This document shows positions 1 through 8,123 of a stretch of DNA of 64,000 bases, piece by piece. Source of the DNA: Algisphaera sp039180025 (GTDB lineage: Bacteria; Planctomycetota; Phycisphaerae; Phycisphaerales; Phycisphaeraceae); NCBI GenBank assembly GCA_039180025.1, contig JBCDDZ010000012.1, forward strand, positions 9,818 to 73,817, given 5' to 3'. The first letter of the stretch is position 1, and each line of letters starts with the position of its first letter. A program made the translations under genes and the position numbers. The notes under the pieces were generated by a model. That model was not told where the DNA came from, did no database searches, and worked only from the letters and a program-made list of their open reading frames with translations.

Positions 1-144
1 TACCAGTTATTTTTGTTGAACCGGATGCGGGACGAGCTGCCGTTCTCTGAGGTTCCGATCCGGCTGCTGATCCGCGGCAAGCCGAAGGTTCGGGCGGAGG
101 ATCGGCTGAGCGGGCGCGATACAGAAACGGGCGCGGGGGACTGA
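1..144 (+). CDS. der: GTPase Der, C-terminal end (partial)
   Basis: The window opens inside a gene, and the last 47 codons read in frame 1 to a TGA at 142-144. The peptide has the pattern of the Der (EngA) C-terminal KH-like domain: NRMRDELPF followed by VPIRLLIRGKPK, where Der proteins typically have 'ENR.REAF...GTPI.I..R'. Der is a double-GTPase of 50S ribosome assembly. The G domains lie outside the window, so the call rests on this short C-terminal match. The next gene starts 3 bases after the stop, so the two may be co-transcribed. Confidence 0.7.
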   Translation, partial: YQLFLLNRMRDELPFSEVPIRLLIRGKPKVRAEDRLSGRDTETGAGD

Positions 145-147
145 ACG

Positions 148-2859
148 ATGGCGAGCCGGCGACGCTGGGGGTGGTGGGTGGCGTGCGTGTTGGGGGCGGT
201 GTGCGACCTCTCGGCGGGGCCGGTCCACGTGTGGTGGGAAGCGGAGGACGCGGCGGGGGAGTCTTTCCCCGCGGCGTCAGCGTTCGCGGCGGGCCGGGGG
301 GTGCCACCTGAAGCGTTGTCCGGCGGAGATTGGCTGAGTAGTTCGGGGCCTTCCCCGGAAGATTCGCCGTCGGCGGTGTATGAGCTGGAGGTTCCTGAGG
401 CGGGGGAGTATCGCTTGTGGGTCCGGAAGTTTTATAAGCACGGGCCGATGCATTGGCGGTTCGGGAGTGGGGCTTGGCAGACCCTCACCCGGGCGGCGGC
501 GCTCACGGACCGGAACCGCCTGCCGCGGGGTGTCGAGCTGAGCTGGGTGTCGATGGGGCGGGTGGAATTGGGAGCGGGGCGGGTACGGTTCGAGGTGAAA
601 TTGGCGGTGCAGCCCGGGGAAGATTCGGTGAGCGGGCTGGATTGTTTTGTGCTCAGCCGGGAGCCGTTTTTCCCTCGGGGGACGCTCCGTCCGGGCGAGC
701 CGGCCCCCTGGGTGGAGGAGCCGGGGTGGTTCGTTTTCGATCCGCCGATCGATGGGTTTTCTCCCGACGCGGCCCTCGACCTGCGGCATCTCAATGAATC
801 CGAAGCCGGGGAGCACGGCCCGCTGCGTCGGTCGGAGGCGGGGGACGAACTGCGGCTGGGCGACGGGACGCCGGTGCGGTTCTGGGGGGTGAACGTGAGC
901 CACAACCAGGCGGGGCATCCCGATGAACTCGTTGTGTTTATGGCCCGGCGGCTCGCGAAGCTCGGGGTCAACATGGTGCGGTTCCACGGGCCGATCTGGG
1001 CCGACGACGACACCTCTAAGCTCGACCCGCGCCGGCTCGATCGGCTACATCACCTGGTCGCGTCGCTGAAAGCGCAAGGGATCTACACCAACCTGAGCTG
1101 GTACTTCCCCGTCTGGATAAGGGACGCGGGGGACCTGGGCCTGGCGGGATACGACGCGAAGCCGGCGGGCAAGCGCAAGCCGTTCGGGGTGCTGTTTTTC
1201 AACGAAAAAGCGCAGCGGCACTACTTCGACACGCTGCGGGAACTAATGACCACGCCCAACCCCTACACCGGGCTGAGCCTAGCGAAAGACCCGGCGGTGG
1301 GGATCGTAGAGCTGTGCAACGAAGACAATCTGTTCTTCTGGACGTTCAACCGGAAAACGGTCCCCTCGGCGCAATGGGACCTGTTGGAAGCTCGGTTCGG
1401 GGCGCACCTGGCGGAAAAATACAGCTCGGTGGAGGCGGCGCTGCGGCGCTGGCCCGGGGCGAAGCACGCGCGAGACGACGCGGGGGCCGGCCGGGCGGGG
1501 GTCTCGGAAGCCGCGGCCATGACGGGCGAAGCGGTGGACAAGATGAACCGGGACGAGCGGGCGCGGGCCGGCGAGCAGGTCGCGTTCCTGGCGGGGCTCC
1601 AGCGGGGGTTTTACGCACGGGCGGCGGCGTATCTGCGTGACGAGTTGGGGTTCGCGGGGCTGGTGTCGGCGGGCAACTGGTATCCGGCGGATCCCGCGCT
1701 GATGGACGCGGTGGAGCGGTGGACTTACACGGTGGGGGACGTGATCGACCGCCACGGGTATTTCAATCCCAAGCACGAAGGCGAGGGCGCGACTTACTCG
1801 GTGCGAGTCGGACATCGTTTCGAAGACCGGCCGGCGGTGCGCGAGCCGGGTCGGCCACCGGTGCTGACCAACCAGGTGGCGGGGTACCCGCAGATCATTT
1901 CGGAATTGGGCTGGTCAAACCCGAACCGCTACCGCGCGGACGCGACGCTGCTCACCGCGGCGGCGTTGTCGACCCAGGGGCTCGACGGGGTGTTTTTTTT
2001 CTCGTGGAACATGCACTCGGGGATCGACACGGTGACGAACAAGTTCCCGGTCTCCGTGCCGGTGGTGGCGGGGTCGTTCCCGGCGATGGCGCTGATGGCG
2101 CGGCGGGGCGACCTGCCCGTGGGGCCGGTGGTGGTCCACGAGGCGCTGCGGACGGCGGAGCTGTTCGGGCTGGAGGGCTCGGCCGCGGTGACAGAGGCCG
2201 CGTACGACGCGTTCCGGGCGGCGGACGTGCCGGCGGGGGCGGCAATGGAGGGGCGGGTCGAGCGGTTCGACCCGTTCACGGCGTGGACCGGACGGGTGAC
2301 GCGGTCTTTCGACACGGCGGCGGGGCCCGGGAGTGAGGATCTGCAAGTCAATCTGAGCGGGGCGATCGACCGGCCGGGGAAAAAGATCGCGCGGATCGAC
2401 GGGGGGCTGACTTGGGACTACGGGGTCGGGGTCGCGGTGATCGACACGCCGAATTGCGTGGCGGCGGCAGGTTTTCTGAAAGAAGCGGGGGCGATCGAAC
2501 GCGGTCCCGTGGAGGTCGATTCGGCGAACGTTTACGGGCAAGTCGCGGTGATCGCCCTAGACGGTCGGCCGTTGACACAGTCGAAGCGGATTTTGATCCA
2601 GGCGGTGACACAAGAAAAGCTAGAGGGATTTGCGGCGGACCGCGACGGCCGGATCACCGATCTGGGTCGGCCGCCCTGGAAGCTGCGGGAGGTCCGCGCG
2701 ACGGTGACCCTGCGGCTGGAAGGCGGGCCGGCGCGGCGGGTGGTGGCGCTCGACGGGAACGGCGAAGCGGTTCCAGGATCGGTGGAACGATCGGCCGAAG
2801 ACGGCACGTTGGTGATCACGCTGCCCAGGGATCGGTTATACACGCTGGTGGAGCGTTGA
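148..2859 (+). CDS. Secreted clan GH-A glycoside hydrolase with N-terminal CBM-like domain
   Basis: 903 residues. An N-terminal hydrophobic segment (about 8-24) looks like a signal peptide. Residues about 28-170 form a beta-rich module beginning 'WWEAEDA', resembling CBM6/35-type domains. The central region has (beta/alpha)8 features of clan GH-A: LGVNMVRFHG, then GIVELCNEDN with a likely acid/base Glu near residue 392, and IISELGWSNPNRYR with a likely nucleophile Glu near 586, followed by GVFFFSWN. The C-terminal third is beta-rich. It probably attacks a plant or algal polysaccharide outside the cytoplasm; the substrate and GH family cannot be fixed from sequence alone. It starts 3 bases after der, which may be simple gene packing. 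Confidence 0.75.
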   Translation: MASRRRWGWWVACVLGAVCDLSAGPVHVWWEAEDAAGESFPAASAFAAGRGVPPEALSGGDWLSSSGPSPEDSPSAVYELEVPEAGEYRLWVRKFYKHGPMHWRFGSGAWQTLTRAAALTDRNRLPRGVELSWVSMGRVELGAGRVRFEVKLAVQPGEDSVSGLDCFVLSREPFFPRGTLRPGEPAPWVEEPGWFVFDPPIDGFSPDAALDLRHLNESEAGEHGPLRRSEAGDELRLGDGTPVRFWGVNVSHNQAGHPDELVVFMARRLAKLGVNMVRFHGPIWADDDTSKLDPRRLDRLHHLVASLKAQGIYTNLSWYFPVWIRDAGDLGLAGYDAKPAGKRKPFGVLFFNEKAQRHYFDTLRELMTTPNPYTGLSLAKDPAVGIVELCNEDNLFFWTFNRKTVPSAQWDLLEARFGAHLAEKYSSVEAALRRWPGAKHARDDAGAGRAGVSEAAAMTGEAVDKMNRDERARAGEQVAFLAGLQRGFYARAAAYLRDELGFAGLVSAGNWYPADPALMDAVERWTYTVGDVIDRHGYFNPKHEGEGATYSVRVGHRFEDRPAVREPGRPPVLTNQVAGYPQIISELGWSNPNRYRADATLLTAAALSTQGLDGVFFFSWNMHSGIDTVTNKFPVSVPVVAGSFPAMALMARRGDLPVGPVVVHEALRTAELFGLEGSAAVTEAAYDAFRAADVPAGAAMEGRVERFDPFTAWTGRVTRSFDTAAGPGSEDLQVNLSGAIDRPGKKIARIDGGLTWDYGVGVAVIDTPNCVAAAGFLKEAGAIERGPVEVDSANVYGQVAVIALDGRPLTQSKRILIQAVTQEKLEGFAADRDGRITDLGRPPWKLREVRATVTLRLEGGPARRVVALDGNGEAVPGSVERSAEDGTLVITLPRDRLYTLVER

Positions 2860-2871
2860 AGTGGCGCGGCG

Positions 2872-3492
2872 TTAGCGGGTCACGCGGTCGATGAGCCAGC
2901 GGGCGAAGGCGTCTTTCGTCATGGGGCCGGGCTGGTGGCGGTCGCCGTCGGCGGTGAGGTAGATGGCATCGATCCCGTCGTGCTCCATGGTGATCAGGGG
3001 GTTGGCAACGATGGCGTCGACGCCCTTGCGTTTCATCTTGGCGGTGGCCCGGGATTCGAGGTGGTGGGCTTCTTCGAGGGCGAAGGCGACGATCCGCTGC
3101 GCGGCGGTCTTGGTCGCGGCGACGCCGGCGACGAGGTCGGGGGTACTTTCGAGTTCGATACGCAGGTGTTTTTTGCGCTCGGTCTTGCCGTCGATGGCCT
3201 GAGCGACGCGGTAGTCGGCGACGGCGGCGGCCATAATCAGCAGGTCTTGCTCGGGGAAGTGTTCGGCAAGCAGGGTCTGGAGCTCGGAGGTGGTGTTGAA
3301 CCGCAGGACGCGGACGTGGGGGCCCAGGTCCGCGGGGGCGAGGACGGGGCCCAGCAGCAGGGTGGTGTCGTGGCCGGCCTGCCCGGCGGCGTCGGCGAGG
3401 GCGAGCCCCATGCGTCCGCTCGAGCGGTTGCTGATGAAGCGGACATCGTCGATCGGCTCGCGGGTCGGGCCCGCGGTGAGGAGGATTTTCAT
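2872..3492 (-). CDS. coaB: Phosphopantothenate-cysteine ligase CoaB, stand-alone
   Basis: 206 residues. CoaB joins cysteine to 4'-phosphopantothenate in coenzyme A synthesis. The protein starts directly with the CoaB domain: ILLTAGPTREPIDDVRFISN with RSSGRMG after it (nucleotide-binding start), LIMAAAVADYRV in the middle, and KMKRKGVDAIVANPL holding the conserved Lys and Asn region. Most bacteria carry a CoaBC fusion of about 400 residues with an N-terminal flavoprotein decarboxylase (CoaC); that half is absent. The frame stays open upstream, but it is antisense-like coding inside the neighbouring peptidase gene, so the ATG at 3492 is chosen. It lies 17 bases downstream of the M16 gene, probably in the same operon. 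Confidence 0.85.
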   Translation of the reverse strand: MKILLTAGPTREPIDDVRFISNRSSGRMGLALADAAGQAGHDTTLLLGPVLAPADLGPHVRVLRFNTTSELQTLLAEHFPEQDLLIMAAAVADYRVAQAIDGKTERKKHLRIELESTPDLVAGVAATKTAAQRIVAFALEEAHHLESRATAKMKRKGVDAIVANPLITMEHDGIDAIYLTADGDRHQPGPMTKDAFARWLIDRVTR

Positions 3493-3509
3493 GGCGGCGG
3501 GCGCTGCTA

Positions 3510-4739
3510 CTAAAAGGTGAGGGGTTCGGGGCCCAGCGTGACGAGGGTCAGGTCCCCGGGCGGGTGCTGCCGGACAAAGTCGTTGAGGGATTCGAGGGTG
3601 ACCGCGTCGATTTCGGAAGCGGCGTGGTCGAGGGTGCGGGGCTCGCCGAAGACGTAAACGTCCGAAGCGATGGACGCGGCGCGGGCCCCGGTGGATTCGC
3701 CCTGCATCACCAGGGACGACTTCATGCCGACGACGGCCCGCTGGAACTCGCTGGCGTCCACGCCTTCGGAGAGCCGGCGGAGCTCGGCGGCGAGCACGTC
3801 CAGGGTTTCCTGGGCGCGGGGGGCGGTGGTGCCGGCGTAGGCGAGGATATCGCCGCGGTCTTTCTGCCCGGCGTAGGAGGCGTAGACCGAGTAGACGAGG
3901 CCGCGTTTTTCGCGGACTTCGGTAAAGAGTCGGCCCGACATCCCGCCGGAGAGGACCGCGGTGGCGGCCTGCTGATAGACCCGCTGGGGATGGGTTTCGG
4001 GCACGGCGGGGTAGGCGACACCGATGTGGACCTGGGCCGACTCGGCATCCAGATGATGCAGCCCGGGCTGGTGGGGGTGGGCGCTGCCATCGGCGGGAGC
4101 GGCCTGCCCGCCCCAGTCGCCCAGGAGTTCGGTGACGCGGCCCAGGAGGCGGTCCCAATCGAACTGGCCGGCGAAGGCGAGGATCGAACCGTGGGCGACG
4201 AAGCGCTCGAACCAGTAGCGCCGGACGTCATCGGCGGTGAGCGCCTGGAGGTGTTCGCGGATCCCCAAGGGGGAACGGCCCAGGGGATCGGGGTAGTGAT
4301 GGTGACGAAGCGAGAGCATCGCGCGCCGCTGGGGTTCGTCGTCCAGCGCGTCGAGAGACTGGAGGGCGAGGTCGAGGCAGGGCGGCAGGGCGTCGTCGTC
4401 GAGGGCCGGCCGACGGATCATGTCGAAGAGCAGCGGCAGGGCGTCGTGCATCTTCGATGCGATCATGGTGGCGCCGAGGCGGAAAAACCGGGTTTGGGCG
4501 CCCGTGGAACGCTGCACGCCGAGGGTGTCGAGGGCATCGACGTGGGCGCGGGAATCGAGACCGCCGGCCCCGCGGCAGAGCATCTCCGCAAGGATCGGCG
4601 CTACGCTTTGGCGGTCGGCGGGCTGGCTGGCGAGGCCGGCGGGCGTGAGCAGGGTCATCGCCAGTGATTGGACCCCGGGGATGGGTTCGGCGACGACGGT
4701 GAGGCCGTTGGGCAGGGTGGTGGACCGGATTTCGGGCAT
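3510..4739 (-). CDS. M16 family peptidase homolog, probably inactive
   Basis: 409 residues, the usual length of one M16 (pitrilysin/MPP-type) subunit with two alpha/beta domains. The start matches the family (TTLPNGLTVVAEPIPGVQS). Where active members have the inverted zinc motif HxxEH (HFLEHMLFRG), this protein reads PILAEMLCRG, so both His and the catalytic Glu are lost. The C-terminal half keeps the substrate-binding Arg/Tyr region: GGMSGRLFTEVREKRGLVYS. It therefore looks like the regulatory partner of an active M16 protein, as in alpha-MPP, but no active partner is encoded nearby. It is likely co-transcribed with coaB. Confidence 0.8.
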   Translation of the reverse strand: MPEIRSTTLPNGLTVVAEPIPGVQSLAMTLLTPAGLASQPADRQSVAPILAEMLCRGAGGLDSRAHVDALDTLGVQRSTGAQTRFFRLGATMIASKMHDALPLLFDMIRRPALDDDALPPCLDLALQSLDALDDEPQRRAMLSLRHHHYPDPLGRSPLGIREHLQALTADDVRRYWFERFVAHGSILAFAGQFDWDRLLGRVTELLGDWGGQAAPADGSAHPHQPGLHHLDAESAQVHIGVAYPAVPETHPQRVYQQAATAVLSGGMSGRLFTEVREKRGLVYSVYASYAGQKDRGDILAYAGTTAPRAQETLDVLAAELRRLSEGVDASEFQRAVVGMKSSLVMQGESTGARAASIASDVYVFGEPRTLDHAASEIDAVTLESLNDFVRQHPPGDLTLVTLGPEPLTF

Positions 4740-4883
4740 GGCCGGGATTGTAGCGGCGCCGCGTCCGGCCTGAGCGGACCGCCTCGGCTATGGCGCAGCG
4801 TGGATAGCACGATTGAACATTTTGATCTCGCTCGGATCACGGTAGCCGGACGCGAGAAGCAGGAACTCAGTAGCAGCAAAGAG
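4740..4883. other. Intergenic stretch with a tRNA-like fold-back
   Basis: 144 bases between the M16 gene and the membrane protein, both on the minus strand. CGGCTAT (4785-4791) can pair with GTAGCCG (4842-4848), enclosing a D-arm-like GGCGCAGCGTGGATAGCAC and a weak anticodon-like hairpin with loop AACATTT. No T arm is present and the spacing is too short for a real tRNA. It could be a decayed tRNA or simply a hairpin at the 3' end of the upstream minus-strand transcript. Confidence 0.25.
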
Positions 4884-5609
4884 TCAACGTCGGAGCCGTT
4901 CGCGGAGACCGGTGCGGGCGGGGGGCGAGTCGGGCGGGGGGCTGGCGGGCGGAGCGGTGCTGGGCGAGGCGGGGCGGTCCGAGGCAAAAAAGCCGGAGGA
5001 TGAATCAGCGTGGGCGTCGGACGGACGGGGGGGGAGCGTGGCCAGCGTGTCGGCGGGGTTTTGGCCGGGCGAATACGCCAGGGGAGTTCGGGCGGGGTTG
5101 GTGTCGCGGTGAAGCTCTTCGAGCTCGACGCCGTTGACCGCGTTGTAGTGCTGGAGGGCCTGGGCTTCGCCGAGGGTCGGGGGGACGCGGGCCCGGAAGA
5201 CACCGACGTTGGGGTTGTACCAGAACTGAGCCTGATCGGGCCGCACAGCCATGGGATCGGGGGGGTGGGCGGCGCGGTCGCCGGGGGGGGCGACGTCGAT
5301 CCAAGGCCGGGTCGGCTCGCCGGGTTGGTGGGTGACCCCCTCGATGCCCGAGAGCATCCCGTTGACAGGCAGCGGCCCGTCGAACCACTCGGGAAGCACC
5401 GCGACGGGCCAGAGGGTCTGGGTGGTTTCGGCCGAGCGTTCGAGCGCGCCATAATAGGACGCCTGGCGATAGAGCCTGGCCAGCGAATGCTGTATATCCT
5501 GTATTTTTATGGGCTTGGAAGAATCGGCTGGGCTAAAAAAGACGATCGCTGCGGCACCAACACAGACCGCGATCGTCCCCCAGACTGCCCGGTTCATCCA
5601 TCGACCCAT
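4884..5609 (-). CDS. Membrane-anchored protein of unknown function
   Basis: 241 residues. One N-terminal hydrophobic segment (about residues 8-26, VWGTIAVCVGAAAIVFFSP) should anchor it in the inner membrane with the rest outside the cytoplasm. The middle has the phrase QFWYNPNVGVFRARVPPT, which resembles the globular part of some prepilin-like or T2SS-associated proteins, but there is no prepilin cleavage motif. The last 70 residues are rich in Pro, Ser and Ala, probably disordered. I do not recognise a family. It could be a minor secretion-system component. The start is ATG at 5609, directly before the membrane segment. Confidence 0.55.
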   Translation of the reverse strand: MGRWMNRAVWGTIAVCVGAAAIVFFSPADSSKPIKIQDIQHSLARLYRQASYYGALERSAETTQTLWPVAVLPEWFDGPLPVNGMLSGIEGVTHQPGEPTRPWIDVAPPGDRAAHPPDPMAVRPDQAQFWYNPNVGVFRARVPPTLGEAQALQHYNAVNGVELEELHRDTNPARTPLAYSPGQNPADTLATLPPRPSDAHADSSSGFFASDRPASPSTAPPASPPPDSPPARTGLRERLRR

Positions 5610-5866
5610 AGCGTATTCTCACAAAAGACCCGGCGACATACCCTTAGTGCTTGCACCGAGTTTCTTTAAGGATTTCGGCATATGTTGCCGGCGGGTTGAG
5701 CAGAAAACGGAATAGGGCGCGCAGAGGCCGACTTGAATCAAGATTTCGGGCGTAACGCCCCGATAACATCTACAATTGTTAAAATAAGTAAGGTTCAATT
5801 TAGACCATTAAATTATAAAACGGTCTATATCTTTCCACCCGCACGATTTCAGGGACGAAATTCGGC
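5610..5866. promoter_or_regulatory. AT-rich leader with inverted repeats upstream of the methyltransferase
   Basis: A 257-base gap between divergent genes. The part from about 5700 to 5850 is far more AT-rich than the rest of the window. It contains a compact hairpin GGGCG-taa-CGCCC (5748-5760), the palindrome ACAATTGT (5772-5779), and the inverted repeat TAGACC (5801-5806) with GGTCTA (5822-5827) around an AT spacer. This looks like a promoter with operator sites for the gene starting at 5867; no regulator can be named. Confidence 0.4.
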
Positions 5867-6625
5867 ATGTCGATCAGCCTTTACAGTTCGAAGCAGACGC
5901 TCCAAAGCCACTTGACCCGGTTGCCGTGCGATCTGGACACCGCTACCGACCATTACGCATCGCGTTTTTCGTCGCCGGTGGGCCGATACCTTTTAGAGGT
6001 TCAGCGGTCGGCTACGCTGAAAATGTTGGCGAAGTTCTCCGAGGCCTCGGTCCTAGACGTTGGCGGCGGACACGGGCAGAACGCGGGCCTGCTGGCCGAG
6101 GCGGGGTACAGGGTCATGGTCTACGGCTCTGACGCCTCGTGTCTGGGCCGTATCCGCGACCTGGTCAGCCGGGGCGAGGTCGAGTTCAACGTCGGCGAAC
6201 TCCACCGGCTTCCGTACGAAAGTAAGGCCTTCGAGGTGGCGATCAGCTACCGGGTGGCGGCCCATATCGAGGAGATTGAAGGGTATATCCGCGAGATGTG
6301 TCGGGTGGCCGAGCGGGCGGTGGTGATGGACTTCGCGTCATCGCGGAGCGTCAACGTGTTGGCCCCGATGCTCTTCAAGCAGAAATTGCAGGTCGAAAAA
6401 AATACCCGCCCGTTCAACTGCTTCTCCCCGAGCTACATTGACCGACAGTTCGCGCAACACGGCTTCCGCCGGACCGGCCGGATCGGGCAATTTGTTTGGC
6501 CGATGGCGGCCCATCGGCTGCTTAACCAGCCGTGGTTTTCACGGCTGGCCGAGGCGGTACCCCGATGCCTGGGCGTCCACGCGTGGTTGGGCTCGCCGCC
6601 GATCGTCCGCTACGAGCCGGTCTGA
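5867..6625 (+). CDS. Class I SAM-dependent methyltransferase
   Basis: 252 residues. It has the Rossmann-fold methyltransferase pattern: motif I VLDVGGGHGQNAGLLAE (around residue 63), an acidic turn YGSDAS, then GELHRLPYESKAFEVAISYR, matching the Methyltransf_11 'LPF.D.SFD.V' region. The C-terminal half (FKQKLQVEKNTRPFNCFSP, then IDRQFAQHGF) resembles small-molecule or lipid methyltransferases that act on a quinone or sugar. The substrate is unknown. It sits alone behind an unusually AT-rich leader, suggesting it is regulated separately from adk. Confidence 0.75.
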   Translation: MSISLYSSKQTLQSHLTRLPCDLDTATDHYASRFSSPVGRYLLEVQRSATLKMLAKFSEASVLDVGGGHGQNAGLLAEAGYRVMVYGSDASCLGRIRDLVSRGEVEFNVGELHRLPYESKAFEVAISYRVAAHIEEIEGYIREMCRVAERAVVMDFASSRSVNVLAPMLFKQKLQVEKNTRPFNCFSPSYIDRQFAQHGFRRTGRIGQFVWPMAAHRLLNQPWFSRLAEAVPRCLGVHAWLGSPPIVRYEPV

Positions 6626-6772
6626 CCGGTCGGTCGATGTCGGCGCGGTGCGAGCGGGGAGGCGGCTGCAGGCCCTCAACCCAAAGGATGACCGAGCCAT
6701 ACGGAGTCGCCGGCCGATTCCGAGTGGGCGGTTATACTCGCGGCTTCTTCACCGCCGTTTGCGAGGACCGTT

Positions 6773-7408
6773 GTGCACAAGTACGTCATCATGGGCCCCC
6801 AGGGCTCGGGCAAGGGCACGCAAGCCAAAATGCTCAAAGAAGAAGTCGGGCTCACCCACATCAGCGTGGGCGATATCTTCCGTTGGCACGTACAGACCCA
6901 CACCAAACTGGCGGCCCGGATCAAGCGTTTGATCGATGCGGGTCGGCTGGTGCCCGACGAAACTGTCGAAGAGATCATCCGCAACCGCCTCGACGAGCAC
7001 GACTGGAACTACGGCTTCGTGCTCGACGGGTTCCCCCGCAACATCGAACAGGCCGAGTTTTTCCTGGAAAGCTACGACATCGATGCGGTGCTGTACATCG
7101 ATGTGCCCGAAGACGTGACGATCGAGCGGGCGTTGGCGCGCCGGGTCTGCGGCAACTGCGGCCTGGACTACAACCTGATTTTCCACCGCCCGGAAAAACC
7201 CGACACCTGTGATGTCTGTGGCGGGGCGCTGCTCACCCGCGCCGACGACCACGCGGAAGCGCTGCGGAAACGGCTCGATGATTTCAATACCAAGACCCGT
7301 CCCGTGGTCGAGCTGTTCGAAAAGAAAGAGCTGGTTTACCGCATCGACGGCACCCGGGGCCGGTCCGAGGTCTACCAGCAAATCCGGGAGAAGCTGGGGC
7401 TGACCTAG
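6773..7408 (+). CDS. adk: Adenylate kinase
   Basis: 211 residues. It interconverts ATP + AMP and 2 ADP. The start is GTG at 6773, giving MHKYVIMGPQGSGKGTQAKM with the P-loop GPQGSGKGT about residues 8-16. The family signature VLDGFPRNIEQAEFF follows. The LID carries a four-Cys zinc site (CGNCGLDYN, then CDVCGG), as in Gram-positive and many other adenylate kinases. The length is normal. Adenylate kinase often lies in ribosomal-protein/secY operons; here it stands alone. Other NMP kinases are unlikely given the LID. Confidence 0.93.
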   Translation: MHKYVIMGPQGSGKGTQAKMLKEEVGLTHISVGDIFRWHVQTHTKLAARIKRLIDAGRLVPDETVEEIIRNRLDEHDWNYGFVLDGFPRNIEQAEFFLESYDIDAVLYIDVPEDVTIERALARRVCGNCGLDYNLIFHRPEKPDTCDVCGGALLTRADDHAEALRKRLDDFNTKTRPVVELFEKKELVYRIDGTRGRSEVYQQIREKLGLT

Positions 7409-7712
7409 CGTCGTTTTTCATAGCGATCCCGGGTATCGGCTAGGCGTTCGCGTGCTCTGCGGATACGCACCCCGCGGGATCGATGGGGCCGGGGCGACGA
7501 GCGGCCCTTGGTTAAAGATCGTTTCTCGCCGGGCCGCGGTTGAGACAACCGGGGGGTGTTCGGTGCCTCGACACCTGGCCAGCGTTTTTCGGGTGCGCGC
7601 AGCGGAAATAATCTTTTTGAATGACACGTTTCGCGGTAAAATCAGGAAAGGCTAATCAAGCCTGTGAGCTCGTTTTTCCGTCCGTGTTTCTCTTACTGGC
7701 GGAGTTTAGGTT
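7409..7712. other. Intergenic region without a recognisable gene
   Basis: 304 bases between adk and the small hypothetical gene. No convincing coding frame, RNA gene or strong terminator is visible. The 3' part turns AT-rich, with TTTTGA at about 7614 and TAAAAT 16 bases later, a possible weak promoter for the gene at 7713. Confidence 0.3.
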
Positions 7713-8096
7713 ATGAAACCCGAGTATCAGGGATGGGCCGATCCGTGGTCGATCAAAGCGGTACAGTATTGCCGTTTGGCGATCCGACACGGATCGCCGG
7801 AGGCCGATGAACTGCTGGCGCGGGTGTCGTGGATGCTGCCGGGGCTCAGTGTGGTGATCGTGGAGCACGCGGGGCGGACGCCTGCGGAGTTCCGTCGGAT
7901 GGTTCGGCGGTATGTCTACGAGCAGACGTTCCTGGAAGACGCGGGAGACCCGGTGATCGATCCGCGGACGTGGCGTGATACGCGAGCGTTGCTGACGGCG
8001 GCGGACCGGGTACACCGCGTGCTGCGTCGCCGTGTTTCCGCCCGAGAGGGTTTTGCGCAGGGGCAGCAGGCCTCGCCCGCAACGATGTTCGGGTGA
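7713..8096 (+). CDS. Conserved-looking small cytoplasmic protein, unknown function
   Basis: 127 residues, no signal peptide or membrane segment. The start ATG at 7713 has a purine-rich GGAGTTTAGG a few bases upstream. The protein is mixed alpha/beta (WADPWSIKAVQYCRLAIRHG, then SVVIVEHAGRTPAEFRRMVR) with a basic helical C-terminal half (AADRVHRVLRRRVSARE). I recognise no family. It converges with the FHA-GspE gene, whose stop lies 27 bases away. Codon use is like its neighbours, so it is probably a real gene. Confidence 0.6.
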   Translation: MKPEYQGWADPWSIKAVQYCRLAIRHGSPEADELLARVSWMLPGLSVVIVEHAGRTPAEFRRMVRRYVYEQTFLEDAGDPVIDPRTWRDTRALLTAADRVHRVLRRRVSAREGFAQGQQASPATMFG

Positions 8097-8123
8097 GTTT
8101 TTCGAGCGGATCTATCGCTGGGG

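Noticed and set aside
2872..4158. Long version of CoaB with 220 extra N-terminal residues
   Set aside because: The extra part reads inside the M16 gene and has no CoaC flavoprotein motif. The CoaB domain starts at ATG 3492.
4785..4848. Functional tRNA gene
   Set aside because: No T arm and no U33, and only about 64 bases between the stem ends. Kept only as a weak remnant finding.
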